Shown here: positions 1 to 9,211 of the stretch, piece by piece
Position numbering within the stretch: the first letter of the stretch is position 1
Layout: every line of letters begins with the position of its first letter
The notes under the pieces: model-generated
The model's input: only the letters and a program-made list of their open reading frames with translations
Told to the model about the DNA's origin: nothing
The model's database searches: none
Origin: Allomyces arbusculus
Lineage: Eukaryota > Blastocladiomycota > Blastocladiomycetes > Blastocladiales > Blastocladiaceae
Direction: 5' to 3'
DNA: 64,000 bases
Assembly: GCA_027604705.1 (NCBI GenBank)
Contig: JADHYV010000005.1
Coordinates: 1 to 64,000, forward strand
Made by a program: the position numbers and the translations under genes

Positions 1-690
1 ACGGCGTTATTATCAACAAGGTCTCGCCGAGGGTCATCAAGCGTGCCGTTTGCAACCCGGCAGAAAAGAAGTGTCTGCTCATGTCAATCAACTCAGGTTC
101 GCCACTTGGCCTGTGCTCTTGTGCGACTTTGATCTACCCATGTTCCTCTCTACGTTCATACCAAACAGAACACGTGTACCTGGCCTGGCGTTCAGAAGAG
201 GCCTACGACATGGATCATGTTATCTATTCAAACGATTTTATTGCACCCATCAAGGCCTTTTCGCGCAAGTTGCTAAGATTGACATCCGCCCCGACATGAT
301 CAAAGATGTTGACACTCGCACACTCTTCGACAGTAAAGAGCAGAGATTTAAGGAGTTGGTCGCCAAGCAAATGGAGCAGCTCCACGCGCAAATCGACCAG
401 CATCGCATCGAGGCTCTGGAGCGCCTTGATGCTGCAGCGCGCGAGCGGCGCGCTGCCCAAGAGTGGTTACAAGCTGCACAGCACGAGCCGCAAGAGGTCC
501 AGCAACAATTGGGTCCGGTGCAGCTTTCTCTGGAACAACTGGAAGAAGATATCCGTCAGAATTAAATTGGCCCCGAACACACTGATCAAGAGGTTGTCGC
601 TGCTGCTGAGTGCCAAAACGACGCCAAGATCGAGCTCATTAAGAACTACGAGGATGGCAAGTAACTCTTCGATATTTAAGGAGTGATTTT
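1..690 (+). pseudogene. Decayed coiled-coil ORF at window edge
   Basis: An open frame from about 270 to 565 encodes a charged, helical, probably coiled-coil segment (motifs FKELVAKQMEQLHAQ and ERLDAAARERRAAQEW). It meets a TAA at 563-565. The same frame stays open afterwards to about 664 and still reads like coding sequence (AKIELIKNYEDGK), so the TAA looks like a premature stop in a formerly longer gene. Another frame at 3-95 reads GVIINKVSPRVIKRAV and could be an upstream exon or an unrelated remnant. Codon third positions are much less GC-rich than in neighbouring genes. I recognise no family. A divergent but live gene with an unseen intron is the alternative. The 5' end lies outside the window. 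Confidence 0.3.
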
Positions 691-1334
691 GCGTCCTTTG
701 AGGCTTGAATGATTGAGCACGCTAGGACGAGAATGAAACTCGAACAGGCATTGAGCGCTAACAATTGTTGTCGCATACGAAATTTTGCAATGCTATCCAC
801 GATTTTAACTCTTTCGGCTGCGTTTTGGCTCTTGTGTCTTCCTCGTCGCCAAATCCGGGCCCAAATTTCGTTCTGCAACAAATTTTGCTTCCATGTTGTG
901 TCTTTCGCTTTGCATTGACAGACCGTTGATAAATCCTATATTTTTCTCCTTTTCGTCTGAAGCGAGGTCGAAATAAGGAGAGGCATTTGCGAATAGATTC
1001 CGCGTAATCATCGAGTCAAGCTCTCAAACAGGCTCCTGGTCGAGGCCTCAGTGGGAAGAGCTGTTGCAAGCGCGGAGCTACCACAAACACCAACGTGAAT
1101 GCAGCGGTGGTAGCGGCGAGCTTGATGGAGCGTCCAAAGCATAAATTTGAACATTGATTGGGGCATTTGAATGGCAATCAATTCGCAGAGCCTGGCATCA
1201 AGAACTTAAACTACATGACGTTTCTTCAAAAGGGTCAAGACACCTGCTCATTTCGTGGCATGTCTCATCGTAAATGGGGAGTCTGGACAATTGCATGCAC
1301 GTCAAACACCCCGCTATTTGTTATTACACAATGC
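691..1334. other. Intergenic stretch, nothing recognised
   Basis: About 640 bases between the decayed ORF and the 3' end of the Asteroid-type nuclease gene. It is AT-richer than the rest of the window up to about 1000. Short ORFs occur on both strands but none resembles a protein family. I see no repeat or RNA gene. Confidence 0.5.
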
Positions 1335-3463
1335 TCAAAATTGGCACCCGCTCGTCAACAACCCAAAGAAATCACCCACCGACGTTATCTTGGCCGGTGC
1401 AACCATCTCCACCCGCTCCGCATCCACTTCCCCTCCCATCTCACCCACAACCCAAGCCGCCAGCCGCGCCACCGTCTCCGCCGCATCTCTGACTCCGGGC
1501 ACCACGCGTCTTGCCATCCGCTGCACCGGTCTGCCCTCATTCTCCCCATCCAGCCGCGTCGCGTATGCCCAGAACGAGACCGAGTCGACGGCCGGCAACG
1601 GCGCCTCGACGAGCATGTGCAGCGACAGCATCGCGGCCTCGACTTGTGCCCACGTGTGCACGCACTCGACCCGCATCGTCACGGCCGTGACTTTGTCCGT
1701 GTCGAGTGGTGCGATGGCAGCAGCAAGAAACGCGACGACGTGGGTGAGTGCAAGCGGCGAATCGTGCGGCGGTGGGGCCGCACCAGGAACGGGCGGTGGG
1801 GATGGCGTTTGACGCGACGCGGTGTACAGGAACCGCAGGACGACGGCAAGAAACTGGTGCGAGGGGGCAGTGCCGGAGAGCGCGTCGAGATCGGGGGGTG
1901 TCGTATGCAGGACGTGCGCCCATAGGTGGAACGGCGACGACTCCAGCATGCCGACGGTGGCAGCAGCGGCATCAGCAGCCGAGCGGTCCGCTTGAACGAC
2001 CACCGACCCAATCTCGGTCGTCCCCGCGCGCCGCACTTTTTCCGTGACTGAATCGAGCGCGTGCTTCCCGTACAGCGCCGCACGCAGTGGCCGCGAAATC
2101 GTCCACGCGCTTGGACGAGCCATGTCCTCGAGCACGGGTGTGCAAAAGAACGTGCGATAGACGACCACGTCAAAAAGAGCGCCGGCTACGTCGCCCGTCG
2201 CAGCTGCCTGAAGAGCTTCAGCAATGCCGTTTTCGTCGACCACCGGGAGATCGTACTCGCGCACGGATCGCGACAGGAGGTCGCCGAGCTCCGTCCACCG
2301 CGCGGACGGCGCGGCTGGCGGGGCCGACGCGGGCCGTTTCGCGACCGTCGTCTTTTTTCGGCGCTTCGTCGTCGACGTCGCGACGTGGCACTTGGGCGTC
2401 GCGTCAACGTACGTGACCACGTGCTGCAGCGCGCCGTGCACGGCGATATGGTCCATGTCGTAGTCACGCAGCGCGCGGTGCAAGCACTGCCGGATCGCTG
2501 CGACCTGCTGCGAGACCGAAAGGTTGCCGACGGTCGGGTGCACGAGCCGGTAAATATCGTGCCCAAATTGTTCCGCCGCAACATAATCATTGCCCATCGC
2601 CGTGGCCAAAATCGGGAGAAGCGGCACGGGCACTTTCGCAGCCTGCGCGAGCGACTCGACCTGGTATACCTTGCAGCTCATGGCCCCGTCACCAAACGAG
2701 ATCGAGTCCATGGAAATGTATCCCTTAACGAGCGGGAAAATATAGTAGTCCGAGTCGCGCGAGACGGCATAGGCGTTGAGCGCATTGGCCTCAGCAGCGA
2801 CAACGCGGTCGGCCTCGTCCTGCGCGACGGCCACGGGCACGCCCATTTCGCGGAGCACGCGGATCGCGTGCGGGATCGCGAGGAGCGGGATCACGGGAGA
2901 GGTGCCAAAGGATCGGCGCGTGCGGTGCCGCCGCGACTTGCGTGCGGGCATAAAGCCGGCGGTGTCGGTTTCATCGTGCACGACGGACCCCTTGTGCAGG
3001 CTCACGGATGCATTGTGCACGAGCGGCTGCACGGCATGGTAGGCCTGGCTCGTCTTGCGCGTGTCGCGCGCGAGCCGTTCGACCTGCTTGGCAGGACTCC
3101 CTCGGCCGCCTAGACAGTGACAAGAGAGACGGGTGGATCAGGCCTGGTGATCGACGAACATTTGCGAGATCAGGGCGGGGTCGGTGCCGTACCGTCGAAA
3201 ATCACCTTGGCGACGCGCACATCGGCCGCAGCGAATTGCGCCAGGTAACGTTGCAATACAAGAGCAAACACCGAATACTGTCCACCCAAAATCCAGTCGA
3301 GAGCGTCAAAATAGAGCCGATGAATGAGAGCGTTGCCGTCGAGGACGACTGCGACTTGTTCTTGCTCATCTGGGGTCGCAGCATCTTGGCTTGGATCCGG
3401 AAAACACGCATCCTTGAGCAGGCCTTGCTGCTCAACATAGGCGTGCAGTCCTTGAACGCCCAT
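1335..3463 (-). CDS. Asteroid/ASTE1-like XPG-type nuclease
   Basis: A FEN1/XPG-superfamily protein of the Asteroid group (human ASTE1 is a structure-specific DNA endonuclease). Exons: 3463-3193 and 3109-1335, giving 681 residues. The single intron, 3110-3192, begins GTACGG, ends CTAG and splits a Gly codon. The start gives MGVQGLHAYVEQQGL, the XPG N-terminal block beginning at Met1 as in the family. Next comes VVLDGNALIHRLYFDALDW and, just before the intron, AKVIFDG, each with an acidic metal-binding residue. The internal domain carries VAQDEADRVVAAEAN and AVSRDSDYYIFPL, matching the conserved E-A-D and S-D-S-D blocks of Asteroid proteins. The C-terminal third is low complexity. It is head-to-head with the gene at 3817. 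Family assignment is firm; the biochemical role is inferred from ASTE1. Confidence 0.85.
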
Positions 3464-3816
3464 TGCGTTCTGGTTGCACTGGTTGCAATCACTTGGTGGT
3501 GACTTGTGGTTGATTGAAGCAGAGAGGCCTGCTATTCGTGTGGTGATCGCGGAGAAAACCCGACTGCGCCGCCAGGTTTTCTGCTGCAGACTGCACGTGA
3601 TTTTGTGTGGGAAAACAACCCCCACGAGTCTGCTGCCGTTGGTGGTGCCAAGCAGGCATGTTTTGGCCCATGAAACAGGCGGGAAACAGGCAGGACACGG
3701 GCAGGAAACAGGGGGGAACACGGCCGACTCCAACCACTCTCCACCACCTCGCACTCCTTCTCCACCACGATTCCCGGTCGGTTTCGGTCGAGTCTCCCTC
3801 GTTGTCGACGCGCGTC
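3464..3816. promoter_or_regulatory. Divergent promoter region
   Basis: A 353-bp interval between the divergent starts of the nuclease (-) and the Q-rich protein (+). It must contain both promoters. I see no TATA box with confidence. It holds the 11-nt tandem array annotated at 3672-3726. Confidence 0.5.
3672..3726 (+). repeat. Five tandem copies of a degenerate 11-mer
   Basis: Consecutive 11-nt units at 3672, 3683, 3694, 3705 and 3716 read GAAACAGGCGG, GAAACAGGCAG, GACACGGGCAG, GAAACAGGGGG and GAACACGGCCG. The first two differ at one base and the array decays to the right. It lies in the shared promoter of two divergent genes, about 90 bp upstream of the start at 3817. Confidence 0.8.
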
Positions 3817-5812
3817 ATGTCGATCCCTCCGTCGCTTCTCGGGCTCCAACAGCACCTGCATCCCACCATGAATTCCGCCAACATTGCGGCGCTGTTTGCG
3901 CAGGCTCAGGTGCAGCAGCAGCAGCAGCAGCAGCAGCAGGCCGCCCAGCAGCACGCGCAACAGCAACAACAAGTCCAGCAGCAGCAGCACGCGCTCCTCC
4001 ACCACCATCACGCGCCGCATCAGCAACAGCCGCCGCCGATCACTGTCGCGCCAGCTCCCGCCATCGTTGCTGCCACCACCACCACCACGGCACCGCCGCC
4101 GCCCCCACCGCCCCCCGTGTCCGTGCCCACTACTGCCGTCGCCACGACCGCCGCGCTCCTGCCCGTGCCCGCCACGACCAGCGGCGCCGTGCCTGCCGCG
4201 ATCGCCGCGAGCCAGCCCGCGCTGCCGCCGCCACCGCCAACGACTGCAACCGCGACCCCGACGATCGCGACCGGATCGGCCAATGCCGCTGCACCTCCCG
4301 TCGATGGTGCCACGGCCCCCGTGCAGCCGGGCCCGCCGGCAGTCCCGATCCTGCAGCGCGGGCAGCAAGTCAAGCTGTTTGCGCGCAACTGCTTTGCGTG
4401 CGGCATGTGTCTCGTCTTGCACGAGGGCGAAGACGATTTCCGGCAGTGCTTTGAGATCAACTGTGCCGGCACGCTGCCCGTTGCTGGGCCGCGGTTTTCC
4501 GGTACGTTTTGAGATTGAGACTCACCACGCTAGTTTCGCCGATCGTCTGACTCCGGCTCTGAAACCGCACCTAGGCGTGCGCATCGACCTGCTCAAGCTC
4601 GACGCGTTACCCGATCAGCGCCGCCGCGTCCTGACCTCGTCGCCGTTCTGGCCGTCGACGCTCGCGTGGCTGCACGCCGCGATTACCCCGGGTGCCGTCT
4701 CGCATATCGTGCACTTGAACCTCGCAAGAAAAGGGTGCCGGTGCTACGGGAAGTGGGAAATGCCGACGGATCGGTCGCGCCGCGCGTTGGGGAACAACTC
4801 GGGCACCACCTCGGCGTCATCGTCGGCCGATGGGACGCCCGCACCACCGCCGCCAGCTGATGCAACGGCTAGCGCCAACTCCGCTGCCGGGAGCAGCGCC
4901 AATGGCAGCAACAACGGCGCCAACAACAAGCGCAAGCGCCCGACCGCCGACGACCCGGTGACCATCTACGTGCATGTGGAGAACCGGTCCAAGGCGCTCG
5001 TCGTGACCCCCGACATGCTCGTCTCGTTTGAAGTTTTTCTCGCCGCCGTCCTGCCTCGCCTCCGGTCCGGGTTCACCGTCGGCACCGTGCCGTGGTTCAC
5101 CTACACGACGCCAATCGACGGCATCAGTGTCGCGCAGGCGCGCAAGGGCGGGAAAGTGCGCGTGCACGTCGTCGACAACGACCCGTCGTTCCGACTGTTT
5201 GCACGACACCTCTACGCGATGGCCAAGAAAAAGTGGCAGCTCGATTTGCGCATGCACCTCGACGACTCGCCCGCAAATGCGACGGCGGCAGCAGTGGCAG
5301 CGGGGCCACCACCAGCGACCGTCGCGCTCCCGCTCCCCGCAGCGGTCCGTACGACGCCGTCCGCGTTCCCGTACGTGTTTGCCGAAGGCGGAGCGGCGGC
5401 GGCTGCTGCGGCTGCAGCTGCTGCTGCCGCCGCATGGTCGCTCGACCCAAGTCCGGCGGCGCACGCCGACGCGGCCGGGTCCGCCGCAGCGGCCGCACGC
5501 GCACTGCTCCCGCTGCCTGGCGCACCGCCACCCACGGCGGCGCCGCCCGAGACGGAGATTCTCGTGCACCAGATGCAGGCGGACGGTGGGGCGATGCATT
5601 TGTTGGGTGCAATTGGGGTCCCGCCGATGGCGCTGATCAGCGAGGTGTTGGAACTGATCAAGGATGAGTTGCTCGGGGACCGGACGTTGACGGTCACGGC
5701 CATGGGACGGCTCAAGGATGGGATGCCAATCCCGGTGCCACCAGGACAGTGGCAGAAGTATCCGGTGTCACGGTGGTGGGGCAAGGGCGAGCAGATGTAT
5801 GTGGTGCTGTGA
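3817..5812 (+). CDS. Q-rich protein of unknown function with Cys motif and ANKRD40-like C-terminal domain
   Basis: Exons 3817-4501 and 4575-5812 give 640 residues. The 73-nt intron has a GTACGT donor, a CTGAC branch site and a CTAG acceptor, and splits a Gly codon. I chose the ATG at 3817 (MSIPPSLLG) because the open frame upstream of it does not look coding. Residues 30-75 are glutamine- and histidine-rich, followed by long Pro/Ala runs. A conserved-looking block around residue 180 has CFACGMC and CFEINC, a possible zinc site, and continues past the intron with VRIDLLKLDAL and KGCRCYGKW. A basic stretch, NNKRKRPTADD, could be a nuclear signal. The last 85 residues (EILVHQMQADGG ... VPPGQWQKYP ... 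GEQMYVVL) are clearly homologous to the C-terminus of the convergent ANKRD40-like gene at 6034-6834. I do not recognise the rest; a nuclear regulator is only a guess. Confidence 0.75.
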
Positions 5813-6033
5813 GCGGCAGAGGAGAAGTGGGAGGGGCGGGCTGGTGCGGAAGCCCGGAAAATCGTGGAGAAGGCCGTTTTGCGTGGACGAGAGGGTGGAG
5901 GAGGGCGTGGCCGGCTCTGGATATTTATTTTGGTTACCCGTGCGTGCCAGTTTGCTGTTGAAGAATCGTTGTTCATTTTGTTCAAGAAACAAGTTCATAT
6001 ACATCTTCATGACACGCTCAAGACGGAGCAAAA

Positions 6034-6834
6034 CTAGGCGAGAACGATGTACATTTCTTCACCATTGCCAAAAAAGCGGCCTGCGTCATACTTTGCCCAC
6101 TGACCGGGAGGGACGGGAATGTGCTTAGTGGAGGAGGGAAGGATGCGGCCAAGGGACTTGATCGTCGCACCCGGGTCGTCAAGCAACTCCTCCTTGATTT
6201 GCGCGACGGCATCGCGGATCAGCGTGGATGGCGGGACGAGGATCGCGCCTAGGACATCGAGCGATCCGTCGGTCGCCTTTTGGTGGACAAGGATCTCGAG
6301 ATCGGCGGACTGGGGAGCGGTGGGTGAAGCAGTAACAGCGGCGGGCGTAATGGGAGCAGCTGGTGCTTCTGGTTCCGGCTCGGGCGCGTGCAGGACAACC
6401 GGTTGCAATTGAGCCGGCAGCTCGTCGGGCGCCGACCACGTCTTGAGCAAGTCCGGATCGCGCAAGTAGTTTGGCGTGATCGCGAGCGGCGCTTCTGCGG
6501 GTGCCGGTGCCGGTGCCGGATCGGACCCAGCGCCAAGGACTCGGTCGAGCGCGGCGAGCACGTCCGGGTTCGAGGCCACGTCGCGCGGCGTCTGCTGTTT
6601 GTAGTTCTTGACGGTCGGGTCGGCGCCGTGGCGCAGCAGCACGTTCACGAGCTGGACGTGCGAGCGCTGCGCGGCCCAGTGCAGCGGAGTCCACCCGTTG
6701 ATCTTGTTTTGCGCGTTCGGAGACACGCCCGCGGTCAGGTAAAAGGATAGGGCCTTGGCGTTGCCGAGGGCCGCTGCTTCGCGCAGAAGCTCCTCGCGCT
6801 CGTCGTAGATGATGGGCGGCACGGACGTGGCCAT
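6034..6834 (-). CDS. ANKRD40-like ankyrin repeat protein
   Basis: Intronless, 266 residues. The N-terminus, LREAAALGNAKALSFYLTAG then NGWTPLHWAAQRSH and LLRHGADPTVKN, has two to three ankyrin repeats and closely follows human ANKRD40, including the NGWT-LHWA motif. A Pro/Ala linker with a PNYLRDPDLL motif (ANKRD40 has PNYLANP) leads to a C-terminal domain of about 88 residues: EILVHQKATDGSLDVLGA, then HIPVPPGQWAKYDAGRFFG and GEEMYIVLA at the very end. The human protein also ends in a compact domain finishing in a leucine-rich strand. Function in fungi is unknown; ankyrin repeats suggest protein binding. The gene is tail-to-tail with the 3817-5812 gene, 221 bp away, and shares this C-terminal domain with it. 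Confidence 0.85.
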   Translation of the reverse strand: MATSVPPIIYDEREELLREAAALGNAKALSFYLTAGVSPNAQNKINGWTPLHWAAQRSHVQLVNVLLRHGADPTVKNYKQQTPRDVASNPDVLAALDRVLGAGSDPAPAPAPAEAPLAITPNYLRDPDLLKTWSAPDELPAQLQPVVLHAPEPEPEAPAAPITPAAVTASPTAPQSADLEILVHQKATDGSLDVLGAILVPPSTLIRDAVAQIKEELLDDPGATIKSLGRILPSSTKHIPVPPGQWAKYDAGRFFGNGEEMYIVLA

Positions 6835-7355
6835 GGCGACGGACTGCGGCTAGTCGCGGGCGACGTAGGGCTCGATGGCGAGATTGTCGTGGGCACGCTG
6901 CTGCTGGCGGGGAGCAGCATCAGCAGGCGAGATCTGTGACGTGGATGCACGCGTGATCATATTTACGTAAGGATATCGCGCCTGGCCCAGTTCTTACATC
7001 ATTGCCCTGCGGTTTGCTTGAACCGCTTTGCTCCGCTCGCAACAAGCCAAGTCCCACTCCTCCACGACGCACGAAGACCTCTCCACGACCACCTCGTCCA
7101 CGACGGCGGCCGACACCCGCACTACACCGCGACTGCCAGCACGCCCGCACCCAACGTCGTCTGTCCTGCCGCTCGTCGACGCGGCGATCGACGTCTGCCC
7201 GCCGTCTCCCCGCTCGACACTCCATCGCAGCTGCCAATACCCAACCAACAACCCCACTCCGCCAACTCGCCATTGTGGCGACCATGGCCTGCGCGCGCGA
7301 CACGCCGCCCCGCCCCGGCTGTTGCTAGCCCCTCTCACCCCCCGCGCCGGTCGCC
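6835..7355. promoter_or_regulatory. Divergent promoter region
   Basis: A 521-bp interval between the divergent ANKRD40-like (-) and Nem1-like (+) starts. The right half is C-rich on the + strand (CCACGA/CCGC runs), typical of fungal 5' leaders. No RNA gene or repeat was recognised. Confidence 0.45.
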
Positions 7356-8919
7356 ATGCTCGCGACCGCCCGCCTCGTCGCGTCTGTCCACCACATCGCC
7401 GAAACAGCGGCCCCCGTCACCTCGCCGAGCTCGGTCCCCGCCGGCCCACCTGTGGCCGCCGCACCCGCAACGTCTCCGACTTTCTTTGCCGTTCTTTTCG
7501 CGCCCGCGCGCGCTGCGTCGGACGCTCTGGGCATGGCCTCGCTCCTGCACGCGCTCCTGCGCCGGCTGCTCGCCTTTATCCTGCCGCTCGTGCCCATCGC
7601 GCTCGCCTCGCACCTGCCGTTCCTGCGCAGTGATGCAAGCGGCGGCGCCCTGCGCGCTGGTGCGCTCGCGGCCGTACCGGCATCGGCATCTGCCTCGGCC
7701 AACCGCTCGCTCGCTGACGCCGCGCCGCCACCGCCGCAGACGCGCTTCGGGTCCCCGCCTTTGCCCGCAGGCACCACGCGCCGGAACGCCGCATCTGCTA
7801 CCGCGCCCGGCACGCCGCCCGACGCATCCGCGGCCCCACGCACCCCGCCGCTTGGCGGCCGGCGTACGGGCACGCGACGCCGCCACGTCACTGGTGCCGC
7901 ATCGGTTGCGGGTTCCGTCGTCTCGTCGCGCCGCGGCGGCCCTGGTCCAGGACCGGGTACTGCGTCCGTGACCGCGTCGGTCGGCCGCCCGCACCGCGCC
8001 TTTGCGGCCCGGAAAAAGACGCTTGTCATTGATCTCGACGAGTGTCTGGTGCACTCGTCGTCGCGCGCCCTCCGGCAACCCGACCATATGGTCGAGGTCA
8101 CGATCGAGCACCATTGCTGCCTCTACTACGTCTACAAGCGCCCGCACGTCGACTTTTTCTTGCAAAAGGTGCGTCGTATGCGGGGGGAGTTGCGTTTGCG
8201 TGCTGCAGGGTCGCACGCACCACGCGGGCTTCGGCCGTTTGGAGCTACGGGGCCAGTTGCCACGTTTGCGCGTGCCGATGGCTCTGTCGCGACAACATGG
8301 CGTGTCCGCGTCCGCGGGCCCCACGCGCGGTTGAAAATCGATGGGGCGGAACGCTGACTCGCTGCTGGCAACGTGTTTTTCGCTTTGTGATCGCTCCCGT
8401 CTTCCAGGTCGCCGAATGGTACCGTGTCGTTATCTTTACTGCCTCGATGCAAGAGTATGCCGACCCCGTCATCGATTTCATGGACCCGCAACGAACAATC
8501 GCGTCCGACCGGTTTTTCCGTCAGGTGTGAATCGTCTGCCCCTGGTTCGACTGGACGAGACGTCTCACTTGAGGTTTCACTGGAATGTATAGCACTGCCG
8601 GCAACATGGCGGCACCTACTTGAAGGACCTGACGGTCATCGACCCAGACTTGTCACAAGTATGCCTGCTCGACAACTCGCCCGTCTCGTACGCGCTCCAG
8701 CAAGGTGTGTCTCGTCTTTCTCTTTCTCTTTTTTATTCTCCCACTGACCGCCCCCCCCCCCCCCCCGATCCGCATCTAGCCAACGGCATCCCAATAGAGG
8801 GCTGGGTGGGCGACCCGCTCGATGAGGCGCTGCTCGACATGCTGCCCTTCCTCGACGCGCTGCGCTTCACCGAAGACGTGCGCAGCGTCCTGGGACTCAA
8901 GTTGTACCCGACCCTGTAG
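7356..8919 (+). CDS. NEM1: Nem1/Dullard-type nuclear envelope phosphatase
   Basis: A HAD-superfamily Ser/Thr phosphatase of the CTDNEP1/Nem1 family. With Spo7 it dephosphorylates the lipin Pah1 at the ER and nuclear envelope, switching on triacylglycerol synthesis. Exons 7356-8168, 8408-8524, 8593-8704 and 8780-8919 give 393 residues. An N-terminal hydrophobic stretch near residues 75-95 ([17 protein letters not shown]) fits membrane anchoring. The catalytic motif is [18 protein letters not shown] with D226 and D228. It is followed by [42 protein letters not shown] and [20 protein letters not shown], all matching Dullard. The residue two after the second Asp is Cys where the family usually has Thr. 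Intron 1 (239 nt) is the longest unambiguous intron in the window; intron 3 holds a poly-C tract. The long Ala/Pro region before the catalytic domain looks disordered. Confidence 0.88.
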
Positions 8920-9211
8920 CCACGCCGTTCGTCCTGTTGTTGGTCTGCCCCGCGTGTGTTGTTGTTTCTTTTGCTGACTCTGTTTCGGGGGTCGTCTTCT
9001 CTCTCGCCCATTTGCGCCCGCGTTGTACAGCTCTTGTTCCTTTCTCTCTATTGTCGTTGGGCCTGGAATCTCGTCTTCGAGTCGTCCTGCCCTTGGATTT
9101 GATTTCCCGCCACCTAGTAAATTCGGTGTCCGCTCTCGGCCGTTGCGCCCCCTGCACAAATCCATTTCGGTCCATTTCGGTCCATTTCAATCCAGTCCAC
9201 CCAGTCCACGC
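8920..9211. other. Convergent 3' intergenic with short direct repeat
   Basis: 292 bp between the stop codons of Nem1-like (+) and IFT140 (-). It contains three tandem 10-mers at 9161-9190 (TCCATTTCGG twice, then TCCATTTCAA). No gene was seen. Confidence 0.5.

Noticed and set aside
2061-3113. Long + strand ORF opposite the nuclease gene (350 codons)
   Set aside because: It is Arg/Gly-rich with no family features and lies wholly antisense to well-supported XPG-like coding sequence. High GC removes stop codons from such frames.
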